The notes below the pieces were generated by a model. It had not been told where the DNA came from. It did no database searches and was given only the letters and a program-made list of their open reading frames with translations. Both the position numbers and the translations under genes were made by a program. Of a stretch of DNA of 64,000 nt, positions 7,850 through 16,151 are shown one piece after another; position 1 is the first letter of the stretch, and every line of letters begins with the position of its first letter. The DNA is taken from positions 1-64,000 of the forward strand of contig JAGXNS010000004.1 in assembly GCA_019894855.1 (NCBI GenBank), read 5' to 3'. Source of the stretch: Promethearchaeota archaeon (lineage in GTDB: Archaea > Asgardarchaeota > Lokiarchaeia > Sigyniarchaeales > SOKP01).

Positions 7850-9094
7850 TTACTTGGTTACATGAGCTAATTTCTCTATAGCAGTATCTATCATGTTCAA
7901 TTTTACGGTATATTTCTCTAGTAGTTCAACGAATTTTTCAATATCTATTTCTTTATTCTCTTTTAATAATTTCAATTCATTAATGGTTCTCACAATTCCA
8001 GCCTTCTTATCCATTAGTCTTTCTCGTTTGCTATATGGAATTTTTTGCTCCAATTTTTTCTTTTGAAACGATTTAAATCTCTTAATATTCAAATCCTTTG
8101 GTACGAACTTAGTTAAGTATATCGTGCTTTTTGGAACAAATGGGGCTAAATTTTCTGGAATAATAATAATTGGCTCCGGGTCTTGAATTCTTTTGATGTC
8201 CTCATAATCTAATAAATCTAAATTCTTTTCTTTTAACACATCTTTAACTATGGATATATTTTGCTCAATACTACTTTTTTCCTCTTTAGATAATTCAGAT
8301 AGGCTACTGATCATCTCACTCCATATTTCTTCAGATTTTAAAAAGTAAAAATTTGCCTTCTGTTGGAGTTTCGTAACTTTATCTGTATTTATATTAGTAA
8401 TAGAAGATTCTCGCGAAGCTTGAGCTTTTAATTGACATGCTTTACCCATATCGAAATGAAATTGAGCTCTTAATTGTTGTTTTTTTTTCTCCTCATGTTT
8501 CTTTAAATAGAATAACCTTTTTGACAGTGAACTTAACCCAGAGTAGAGTTTAGAGGCAAAGTACGTGTTATTAGAATTTTCTTCCTTTAAAGCCGCCACA
8601 CCCTGCGCAAGTATTCTCGCTTCTTCAGAATTTAATTCTAGGTTCTCAGATGAAAGAGTTATCCCTAAATCATGTTGCTTAATAGATGCTGCACTAAAAT
8701 ACGCACCTGTTTTAAACATTTTACTACTTTCAACCATAGCTATTATAGCATCTTCCCATTCTTCATTGTTTTCAAATTTTTCTGAGAGATGAGAATAAGC
8801 TCGTGCCATAACCCATAAAGTTCGCGCGCATTCAAACATTAAGTCATTAATCTGGATTTCTCTATTGTTCTCTTGTGGTTCTAAGAAAATTGGAGTAATG
8901 TCTAAAGCTTTTAAGAGTTTAACTTGATCTTCATTTTGATAGTTAACATTTAAGATTTTAGTATACTCTAAGACAAGATTTAGGTCGTCTAAAGAAAAAC
9001 TTTCTTCCTCTTTATCTAACGCTTCTTCAATTTTTTTAATTTTATAATGCAGATATCGAATTCTTTGCATTACTTCTTCTGTAAAAAAAGTCAT
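7850..9094 (-). CDS. all-helical protein, possible BRO1-like fold
   Basis: A 414-aa soluble protein, alpha-helical throughout, with TPR-like hairpins at about residues 95-300. The order of elements resembles the BRO1 domain of ALIX-type proteins: a central helix in the style of 'EEKKKQQLRAQFHFDMGKAC', a following helical pair, and then an extended Pro-rich segment 'IIIIPENLAPFVPKSTIYL' running to 'KFVPKDL'. A C-terminal helical hairpin follows. The BRO1 suggestion is weak pattern recognition; a plain TPR protein is the alternative. It is divergent from the ATP-grasp gene. Confidence 0.5.
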   Translation of the reverse strand: MTFFTEEVMQRIRYLHYKIKKIEEALDKEEESFSLDDLNLVLEYTKILNVNYQNEDQVKLLKALDITPIFLEPQENNREIQINDLMFECARTLWVMARAYSHLSEKFENNEEWEDAIIAMVESSKMFKTGAYFSAASIKQHDLGITLSSENLELNSEEARILAQGVAALKEENSNNTYFASKLYSGLSSLSKRLFYLKKHEEKKKQQLRAQFHFDMGKACQLKAQASRESSITNINTDKVTKLQQKANFYFLKSEEIWSEMISSLSELSKEEKSSIEQNISIVKDVLKEKNLDLLDYEDIKRIQDPEPIIIIPENLAPFVPKSTIYLTKFVPKDLNIKRFKSFQKKKLEQKIPYSKRERLMDKKAGIVRTINELKLLKENKEIDIEKFVELLEKYTVKLNMIDTAIEKLAHVTK

Positions 9095-9191
9095 AATTCA
9101 CAGTTTTTTATTTAAATTCAGTTAAGTGTAATAATTTATTCTTATTTTAAAACCATTTTAAAATTATGAAAATTAGTACTTCATATTAAAA

Positions 9192-10511
9192 ATGTTCCAT
9201 CAAAAAATCTTTATCTTTGAATTCGTCTCAGGAGGAGGATTTAATCAAGTTGATATCCCTTCGTCTTTATTTTGCGAAGGGTATGCCATGTTGAGGACAA
9301 TTATAGAGGATTTTAAGAATTTAGGTTTTCACGTTACTACTCTATTGGATTCTAGGATTAAATTTTTATCCCATTATATGAAAGCAGATGTAATAAAATC
9401 TGTTGAGTTGGTAGAAGATTATTTGCAAAAATATACCACATGCGTAAGGAATTCTGATTTTTGTTTTGTAATTGCACCCGAATTCTCAAATGTTCTCTAT
9501 AATCTTACAAAAGTTGTTAAAGAGAATAAGAAGAAATTATTAAGTATAGATTTAAATGGTGTAAAGCTCGGAGCGTCTAAGCTAGAAACTTATAAGTTCT
9601 TTATTGCGAATGAAATAAATACTCCGAAATCATATAATATCCCCTTTAATGGAAGAATTTTGGATTTAGATTTTATCCTTCAAAAATTTGATCAACTAAA
9701 TAGTTCCATTGTAATTAAACCTGATGATGGAGTAGGATCAGAATTAATTTTTTATTTCGAGAAAAAAGATGAGATATTACATTTTTTTGAAAGTTCTAAC
9801 AAAATAACAAATACAAATAGAAAATATATCCTTCAAGAATATATTGAAGGCGATCCTATGAGTGTTTCAATCATCAATGATCATCGACCTCTTGAAAAAC
9901 CAGTCGAAAATGGTCCTAAAATTCTAAGTATCAACGCTCAGAATTTACAAATAACGGACCCTACTATGGATTCTGTATACCTTGGAGGATTTACACCCGT
10001 AGATCAGTTTGAACAGTTAAAAGCTCAGATAGAAAATATATTAAAGGGTGTAGATTTATCAGCTTTCAAAGGTTATTTTGGAATAGATTTCGTGAAAAAA
10101 GTTGACAATTCTCTCTCTTTTATCGAGATTAATCCAAGATTAACTACATCCTATGTAGGAATTAGGAATGTCTTAGAATTCAATCCTATGGATTTACTTC
10201 TCACTCAAAAAAAAAAGTTACAAAATTACAAATTGATCCCTCATAAGTTTTCAGAGTTTACTCAAATAAAATTGAAATATGACGGAAAGTATACATTGGG
10301 AGAGATTAATAATTTAGTATTGCCTAAATTGATAAATCTAATTCCAGAAATAATAACTCCACCAATAATTATAGAAGGAGTAAACAAGAGTCAAGAAGCT
10401 TTTTATTCTTGTTTTATCGCGACAAAATCAAATGACAACCAATCGTCGAAGCATCGTATTTCTCAAATTAATCAGATTTTTAGCAAGTTTGATTTTAGAA
10501 TTACTAAATAG
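9192..10511 (+). CDS. ATP-grasp ligase, MfnD-like (COG1821)
   Basis: A 439-aa ATP-grasp enzyme. The N-terminal 'FEFVSGGGFNQ' is characteristic of the COG1821 group that includes tyramine-L-glutamate ligase MfnD of methanofuran synthesis. ATP-grasp features follow in order: 'VIKPDDGVGSELIF' (ATP-binding Lys and Gly loop), 'QEYIEGDPMSVS', and the metal-binding 'SFIEINPRLTTSYVG'. The reaction would be ATP-dependent amide bond formation. It is longer than typical MfnD, with about 60 extra C-terminal residues. Its 3' end overlaps the convergent HTH-membrane gene by 8 bases. Substrate specificity is inferred. Confidence 0.75.
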   Translation: MFHQKIFIFEFVSGGGFNQVDIPSSLFCEGYAMLRTIIEDFKNLGFHVTTLLDSRIKFLSHYMKADVIKSVELVEDYLQKYTTCVRNSDFCFVIAPEFSNVLYNLTKVVKENKKKLLSIDLNGVKLGASKLETYKFFIANEINTPKSYNIPFNGRILDLDFILQKFDQLNSSIVIKPDDGVGSELIFYFEKKDEILHFFESSNKITNTNRKYILQEYIEGDPMSVSIINDHRPLEKPVENGPKILSINAQNLQITDPTMDSVYLGGFTPVDQFEQLKAQIENILKGVDLSAFKGYFGIDFVKKVDNSLSFIEINPRLTTSYVGIRNVLEFNPMDLLLTQKKKLQNYKLIPHKFSEFTQIKLKYDGKYTLGEINNLVLPKLINLIPEIITPPIIIEGVNKSQEAFYSCFIATKSNDNQSSKHRISQINQIFSKFDFRITK

Positions 10512-11397
10512 CAATTAGAAGGACAATTGAAAATCCTCCATAGTGAACCAAGAGCGATATTATTAACGAGTTCTCTATTTTCAGTTTTTTATTAACGGCT
10601 AGGCTAAACATAAGTAACCACAGAGACCACACTTGAAATAAAATCATAAGTACATTGTCTAACACTCTAATATATGAAAAATCTAGCGAACCAGTTGAGG
10701 TTAAAATAAACCGCAACACTAAGTAAATATCTAAAGGAAAAAAAATTATCGCAAATGTCGCTAAAAACTTCAAGGTATTCTCTCTTTTCTTATAAATGAT
10801 TCGAGATAATCCTTCATTTACTAGAAAATAAAGAATGATATTTCCTATAAAAAAAAGAGCGAGTAGAAATTGAAAAATTGTTTCAGTGTTAGGAAATACC
10901 ATCAAGGATTCATTGAAAAATAGGAAAAAGGGGAATAAACCGTTCAAACCGCAAAAAATGGAGCCAATTATAGCAATCAGAATCGAAAATATTATTACAT
11001 TATATGTTCTCTTGTTCTCGTAGTTTATGTACGTTTTTGGAGTAAGAAACATTAATCCCTTTAATATTGGAGAATTGAATTCTTTTTTGCTGAACTCAAG
11101 TGTTATGATGTTATCTTTATTATCAATAAGCGAATTATAAGCGTGGAGTCCTAATTCCGTCAAATAATACTTTTTATCATCTTGTTGCGCAATTAAATTG
11201 GACAATGTATCTAGATGGTGGTAAATAGTACCTGTACTCACATTTAACTCTTTTTTAAGTTGAGTAAATGAAGAAAATTTATTTTCCGCTATGATTTTGA
11301 TTATCTTTCTTCTTAATTCGTGACTTAAAGCGTAGTAATAATCAGCCTCAGCGTCAACAGAAGCTTTTTTTTTATCTATTTCTTCTTTTTCCGAAAT
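10504..11397 (-). CDS. ArsR-type winged-helix membrane protein, probable ATT start
   Basis: A 297-aa protein: an N-terminal winged helix ('ALSHELRRKIIKIIAENK' then 'KELNVSTGTIYHHLDTL') and then five or six transmembrane helices. The first in-frame standard start (GTG at 11241) lies inside the recognition helix, so it cannot give a whole domain. Upstream, the frame is open to a TAG at 11416-11418 with no ATG, GTG or TTG. The ATT at 11395-11397 has a GGAAGG sequence 9 bases before it and is the best start. That TAG is also the stop of the membrane gene upstream, in the same frame. A membrane-tethered transcription regulator is inferred. Confidence 0.65.
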   Translation of the reverse strand: MSEKEEIDKKKASVDAEADYYYALSHELRRKIIKIIAENKFSSFTQLKKELNVSTGTIYHHLDTLSNLIAQQDDKKYYLTELGLHAYNSLIDNKDNIITLEFSKKEFNSPILKGLMFLTPKTYINYENKRTYNVIIFSILIAIIGSIFCGLNGLFPFFLFFNESLMVFPNTETIFQFLLALFFIGNIILYFLVNEGLSRIIYKKRENTLKFLATFAIIFFPLDIYLVLRFILTSTGSLDFSYIRVLDNVLMILFQVWSLWLLMFSLAVNKKLKIENSLIISLLVHYGGFSIVLLIAI

Positions 11398-11415
11398 TTT
11401 TAGATCCCTTCCTAA

Positions 11416-11865
11416 CTATTCATGTTTAATCAAGAGTATGTTTAAAATATAGAAAAATATTAGAATTGAGCCAATAATTGAGAAGTAAAATCCGATTTCT
11501 GCATAGGGGATATAAAGGAGTTCTCTAGGAATGATCTCAATAATAAATATCAAAAAAAATCCAATCCCTATGAAATTAATTATAACAGAATTAATCTTAT
11601 ACTCCATATTATAAATACTTACTATAGAACCAACCAAACATATTATTCCGCAAATTAAGGGAAATAGATATAAAAATGAATCTTCAATTGCTACACTTGT
11701 GGTAAATATATATATGGCTAATAAAGATTGTCCAGAAAACCAAGACAAAAATTGGGAAATTATCAATAGGATCGAACCAGTTAACCCTAGTAACCTAAAA
11801 TCTAAATATTTTTTGATAGTCATTATTATCCAGACATGCGAATTTTTTATTATATAAACATTCAA
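11416..11865 (-). CDS. small membrane protein, four helices
   Basis: A 149-aa hydrophobic protein with four predicted transmembrane helices and no recognised motif. The start may be the first Met or the Met 14 residues later ('MTIKKYLDF'); neither has a clear ribosome-binding site. It ends in TAG, and the following HTH-membrane gene continues in the same reading frame, so the two are either an operon pair or a single protein interrupted by one amber codon. Confidence 0.6.
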   Translation of the reverse strand: MNVYIIKNSHVWIIMTIKKYLDFRLLGLTGSILLIISQFLSWFSGQSLLAIYIFTTSVAIEDSFLYLFPLICGIICLVGSIVSIYNMEYKINSVIINFIGIGFFLIFIIEIIPRELLYIPYAEIGFYFSIIGSILIFFYILNILLIKHE

Positions 11866-11944
11866 ATAGTATAAACTAAAATAGTAATATTAATTTAAGT
11901 CTTAAAACACGACTTTTAAATAAACAAACTTTTTTCCAACTACT

Positions 11945-13339
11945 ATGCCAACAGAAGAAGAATATGAAGATGATCTAAGTTCAATTCCCTTGATTGACTA
12001 TTTAAAAAAAGCGATACCCGTCGAAGAGCTTAGGGATTTCTCTTCCTCAAGACGCATTGAAAGCATAGATTTTGTAAAAGGGATAGCCATAATTCTTATA
12101 ATAGGGGCGCATTCAGCTGCTGCATGGCTTGTAGAATCATGGCAGTTTTTCTACGGGATTGGTTTTGCCTTTCTGGACATAGTTGGTCCGTCTTTATTCG
12201 TTTTCTTGTCAGCTCTAAGCGTCGTTTTTAGTATCCGCCGCAAAAAGGGAGAAGTAAAAGAGAAGATTATAAGGAATAGAATTTTTTCTAGGGCCATTAT
12301 GATTATTGTAATAGCGGTTATTTTTAATTTAATCTCTATTGAATTTACTATCGAAGGTTATTCTTTTCCCGCAACTCTATGGGGTTGGAACATATTGATG
12401 TTTATTGGTTTATCGCAGATCTTTTCTTATTACGCATTGAAACTTAGTAAAATTGCTCGGGCTATCATTGGTTTTTTTATTATCTTTGCATCTGACCCAA
12501 TTCGGCAATACCTTTTTCAAGGAAAAGAAGCGGGAGATTTACTAAGTACTATTCTACATTACATAATAACTTCTCCCTCTCCTATGACACCTTTATTGCC
12601 GTGGATTTCAATTTGCTTTATTTCTTCGATTTTTGGAGAATATTTGTACGAGGCAATGATTGGCGGAACTAAAAAAGACTATCGAAAGCTCTTTCGAACC
12701 TTTTTATATTATGGTATATTTTTCGTCCTCGTAGGTATTTTTCTAGGAAGAAATTCTTATATACCAGGAAATGAGTTTATTTTAGCTACGGATATTACAA
12801 TGGGAACCCTACCTTCAAATGAATACCCCCATATCCTTCTTTTATATCACATGAGGACACAAATGTTTATACCTGAGATTACATATCCAGGTATGTGGGA
12901 ATTTTTGATAAGGGGAAGAAGCCCCAATATGATATATAATTTAGGTACTGCCCTAATTCTTATTGCAGTGTGTTTCTACATCATCGACATTAAAAGGAAA
13001 ATGAATAATTTTATATCAATGATAAATTATTACGGAAAAGTATCATTAAGCTTGTTTTTGCTACATTTTGTTTTTGTAACGCTATTTTTGGATGCCCTAG
13101 ATTTCTACGCTTATGTCGTTTTATATTTTGGTATTCTTGGATTTTGGGGATTTATCATGTATATATGGAACGAGTTCTATAACGGTGTAGGATCTCCGGA
13201 ATGGCTTATGGTTCAAGTTGGGCGAATAGGGCAAAAAACGGGCAAAACGGTAAAAAAAGAAATTCTCGTCTTCGAAGAAGAAATAAAAGAAACGGTTCAT
13301 AAAATAAAAAGCGATCGTAAAAAAGGTTCAGAAAGATAA
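11945..13339 (+). CDS. HGSNAT-like membrane acetyltransferase, copy 1
   Basis: A 464-aa polytopic protein of the heparan-alpha-glucosaminide N-acetyltransferase (DUF1624) type. The diagnostic first helix is 'RRIESIDFVKGIAI', followed by 'GAHSAAAWL', where the His matches the conserved His of the family, and 'GPSLFVFLSALSV'. About ten helices follow. The family moves acyl groups from cytoplasmic acetyl-CoA across the membrane to sugars. There is a soluble N-terminal lead of about 40 residues and a C-terminal Lys/Glu-rich tail of about 45 residues absent from copy 2. Tandem with the paralogue at 13459. Confidence 0.8.
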   Translation: MPTEEEYEDDLSSIPLIDYLKKAIPVEELRDFSSSRRIESIDFVKGIAIILIIGAHSAAAWLVESWQFFYGIGFAFLDIVGPSLFVFLSALSVVFSIRRKKGEVKEKIIRNRIFSRAIMIIVIAVIFNLISIEFTIEGYSFPATLWGWNILMFIGLSQIFSYYALKLSKIARAIIGFFIIFASDPIRQYLFQGKEAGDLLSTILHYIITSPSPMTPLLPWISICFISSIFGEYLYEAMIGGTKKDYRKLFRTFLYYGIFFVLVGIFLGRNSYIPGNEFILATDITMGTLPSNEYPHILLLYHMRTQMFIPEITYPGMWEFLIRGRSPNMIYNLGTALILIAVCFYIIDIKRKMNNFISMINYYGKVSLSLFLLHFVFVTLFLDALDFYAYVVLYFGILGFWGFIMYIWNEFYNGVGSPEWLMVQVGRIGQKTGKTVKKEILVFEEEIKETVHKIKSDRKKGSER

Positions 13340-13458
13340 GTCGATACAAATAATTTCTAATTTATTTATTATTATCTCAATTTTTCCCTTTTGTGATAAA
13401 GTTTAAATTTTCACAAGATAAGAATATTCTATAATTTTCAAATTTTATTTGGTGAAAA

Positions 13459-14727
13459 ATGTCAATTGAAAAAGAAGATGGAACAGCAACCGAATCCCCT
13501 CCTATTTTTAACTATATGCAAGAATTAATCCCATTAGAGGATGTCCGGGATTTTGCATCTTCAAAACGAATTGGAAGCATCGATTTTGTCAAAGGTTTTG
13601 CCATAGTCTTTATAATTTTAGCCCATTCTGCTGCGATTTGGCTAGATAGCGAAAATCGCTATCTTTACGGATTGTTATTCACATTATTAGATTTTCTAGG
13701 GCCCTCCCTATTTGTTTTTTTGTCTTCTTTAAGCGTGATATTCAGTATAAGAAATAAGCAAAATATCCTCCCCGCTAAAGTAATTCGTATGAGAATTTTC
13801 TCGAGAGGAATAATTATTATTCTGATAGCTACATTTTATAACATAGCCTCTCTAAGCATAGAAGCCCCCGAGATTCGCTTTCCTTTCAATTTATGGGGTT
13901 GGAATATTTTAATGTTTATTGGTTTTTCCCAAATATTTTCTTATTACGCTTTAAAAATTCCAAAATTATATCGAGGAATTATTGGCATTTTAATCGTTCT
14001 TCTTTCTAACCCAATTAGAGATTTAATTCTTGTTCCTGGAATGGAAGCTGGTAATTTAGTAATAATTACGATTAATTACATCGTAGTAGGACCAATTCCT
14101 ATGATACCTCTTCTTCCAGGACTCGCTATTTGTTTTATCTCTACTATTTTTGGAGAATATCTGCACGAAGCGATGAATAGAGGAACTCACGAAGCTTACG
14201 TGGGATTGTTTCGTATTTTTATGGTTTGGAGCATAATCTTCATCTTGGTTGGTATTGGTTTCGGATGTGAATTGTTTACTCGCTATACAATCTTAGGCGG
14301 TGTCAAAGAATATCCTAGTCTTGGATTATTAGTCACCATTAATAGCCAAGCTTTCTTTAAAATACCGGGGATACCCGAATTTTTGATAAGAGGAAGAGGC
14401 CCAAATTTGATATATAATTTAGGTGCTGCCCTATTAGTAATTTCCATTAGCTTTTACTTCATTGATATAAAGAAAAAATACGGTAATTTTGTTAAAATGC
14501 TAGTATACTACGGCAAAGTATCTTTAAGTTTATTTTTATTTCATCAACTATTCCTCGGTTTGTACAGTAGACAATTTGGCATTGCACTCTTTCTTATCAT
14601 GGATATTACATATATTGGCTTATGTGGATTTTTAATGTATATTTGGATGGAATATGCAAATGGCGTTGGAAGCCCCGAATGGTTCATGGCTGCGATGGGA
14701 AGGCTTGGAAAAAAAAAGCGAAAATAA
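13459..14727 (+). CDS. HGSNAT-like membrane acetyltransferase, copy 2
   Basis: A 422-aa paralogue of the preceding gene, with the same architecture: 'KRIGSIDFVKGFAIVF', 'LAHSAAIWL', 'GPSLFVFLSSLSV', then 'LWGWNILMFIGFSQIFSYYA', which is nearly identical in copy 1. It probably arose by tandem duplication. The central extracellular loop (about residues 270-310) differs most between copies, so acceptor specificity may have diverged. It has its own AT-rich leader of about 120 bases. Acetylation of surface glycans is an inference. Confidence 0.8.
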   Translation: MSIEKEDGTATESPPIFNYMQELIPLEDVRDFASSKRIGSIDFVKGFAIVFIILAHSAAIWLDSENRYLYGLLFTLLDFLGPSLFVFLSSLSVIFSIRNKQNILPAKVIRMRIFSRGIIIILIATFYNIASLSIEAPEIRFPFNLWGWNILMFIGFSQIFSYYALKIPKLYRGIIGILIVLLSNPIRDLILVPGMEAGNLVIITINYIVVGPIPMIPLLPGLAICFISTIFGEYLHEAMNRGTHEAYVGLFRIFMVWSIIFILVGIGFGCELFTRYTILGGVKEYPSLGLLVTINSQAFFKIPGIPEFLIRGRGPNLIYNLGAALLVISISFYFIDIKKKYGNFVKMLVYYGKVSLSLFLFHQLFLGLYSRQFGIALFLIMDITYIGLCGFLMYIWMEYANGVGSPEWFMAAMGRLGKKKRK

Positions 14728-14749
14728 AAAACCATTATTCTAGTAAAAT

Positions 14750-14909
14750 TTAACCAAACAGATTTTATTCTGCTCTTTAAATGTGGTTAAAGATAATTAT
14801 ATATACTAAAAGTAACAAAATATAAATAGTAAAGAAAGAAAAAGTATTAAATTATTAATTGTATATATTCTCCTTGGTTAGCAGCGTTCTAAATCATTCC
14901 GTAACCAAA
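14750..14909. promoter_or_regulatory. GTPase upstream region with four TAACCAA sites
   Basis: Four copies of one heptamer are arranged as two inverted pairs: TTAACCA at 14750, TGGTTAA at 14784, TTGGTTA at 14874 and TAACCAA at 14902. Two TATA-like elements lie inside, at 14793-14806 (TAATTATATATAC) and 14861-14869. The symmetric sites flanking the first TATA element suggest operators, or two RNA hairpins with 7-bp stems. The downstream gene is the small GTPase. Confidence 0.45.
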
Positions 14910-14941
14910 GCGAGAAACATCCAGTACATAGGTGAACCCTT

Positions 14942-15460
14942 TTGGATAAATCGTCTTATAAATTTAAAGTATGCTTGTTTGGTCCGGGAAATGTGGGTAA
15001 AACCTCATTACTAATTAGATATATTAAAGATTTCTTTAATACTGATTTGAAAAAAACCATCGGCTCGAGTTTCTTGATTAAAGATGTAGTAATAGATGAA
15101 GTAGATGTCAGACTCTTGTTATGGGATATCGGTGGGCAAGACATTTTTCAAAAATTGAGGACCATTTATTTTAAGGGAAGTAATGCAGCTTTTGGCGTAT
15201 TTGATGTAACTAATCCCCAATCTCTTTTAAAACTTCCAGGTTGGATCAGTAGTATAAAAAAGACGGTGAAAAAATCTATCCCAATGATCATCGTTGGTAA
15301 TAAGATCGATTTAGAACGCCAAGTTGGGAGACAAGAGGCAGAAGATCTAGCAAAAAGATTAAATTGTGATTATTTAGAAACATCTGCTAAAACAGGAGAA
15401 CAAGTTGAGTTTGCATTTGAAAGTATTGCTCGAGCTTGTCTGAACTCAGTTGGAATATAA
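14942..15460 (+). CDS. Ras-like small GTPase
   Basis: A 172-aa single-domain GTPase. G1 is 'GPGNVGKT' (residues 14-21), G3 is 'WDIGGQ' (61-66), G4 is 'NKID' (120-123) and G5 'TSAK' (147-150). G3 has Gly-Gly as in Arf and Roco proteins, where Ras and Rab have Ala-Gly. The protein ends in 'SVGI' with no C-terminal Cys box, so it should not be prenylated, and it lacks an Arf-type N-terminal amphipathic helix. TTG start with GGTGA six bases upstream. Asgard genomes carry many such GTPases; the pathway is unknown. Confidence 0.9.
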   Translation: MDKSSYKFKVCLFGPGNVGKTSLLIRYIKDFFNTDLKKTIGSSFLIKDVVIDEVDVRLLLWDIGGQDIFQKLRTIYFKGSNAAFGVFDVTNPQSLLKLPGWISSIKKTVKKSIPMIIVGNKIDLERQVGRQEAEDLAKRLNCDYLETSAKTGEQVEFAFESIARACLNSVGI

Positions 15461-15493
15461 TCCTTTATATGAAATATCTCTTTAAGTAAATAA

Positions 15494-16117
15494 TTAACTT
15501 ATTTTTATGCCGTATTTTAGAAGTTCCTCGATCAGTATATCTAATCCCATATATCTTATCGAATTTATACCCATCTCACTAGCTGATCGAATGTTGTTTA
15601 AGCCGTCGTCGATAAATAAAATTTCTTTTGGTTTGCATCCCGCTATTTTTATGGCTAGTTCGTAAACTTTCGGATCTGGTTTTGTGAGATGAATTTCATG
15701 AGAAAGTATAAATTCATCAAAAAGTTCCCAGATATCCCACTTTTGTTTCTTTAAGTAGTTCCAATGGCTTGAATTGATATTTGACATGCAGATAAGTTTA
15801 AAACTGTTAAAAGTCTTAATCTTTTTTATCAAGTCTACCATTTCTAGATTAAGCTTATCAATAATACTATTAAAAGAATCGAAAAATTGAGCTTGGTTGA
15901 GAGCACAAGCTCCTAGTATTTCGCAAGATTGTTTATAAAATTCTTCATCGGTTATTTTACCTTGATGATATATGTCTGATTGACGAAAAAATTCTAACAT
16001 TATTGGAGTTTGGGGTTTATTCAACGGAGATGGTGTAATAACATCATTGAAAAATCTACTAAAATCTAAATCAATTACTACATCTCCTAAATCAATAATT
16101 ATACATTTAATCGTCAT
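15494..16117 (-). CDS. HAD-superfamily hydrolase (YihX/epoxide-hydrolase-like)
   Basis: A 207-aa HAD protein. The nucleophile motif is 'IIDLGDVVID', motif II 'MSNINSS', motif III 'LTKPDPKVYE' and motif IV 'ILFIDDGLNN'. The start used is the Met of 'MTIKCIIIDL', placed 7 residues before the nucleophile strand; the frame runs 39 codons further, but that part would overlap the ThrRS gene. Likely a phosphatase acting on small phosphate esters. It directly follows thrS on the same strand. Confidence 0.85.
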   Translation of the reverse strand: MTIKCIIIDLGDVVIDLDFSRFFNDVITPSPLNKPQTPIMLEFFRQSDIYHQGKITDEEFYKQSCEILGACALNQAQFFDSFNSIIDKLNLEMVDLIKKIKTFNSFKLICMSNINSSHWNYLKKQKWDIWELFDEFILSHEIHLTKPDPKVYELAIKIAGCKPKEILFIDDGLNNIRSASEMGINSIRYMGLDILIEELLKYGIKIS

Positions 16118-16151
16118 TCTTATCATCCGCAATCTTGTTATATATAAAACT

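Noticed and set aside
11416-11418. TAG as a pyrrolysine codon
   Set aside because: No Pyl insertion context or pyl gene is visible; an ATT start with an SD is simpler. Kept only as an alternative.
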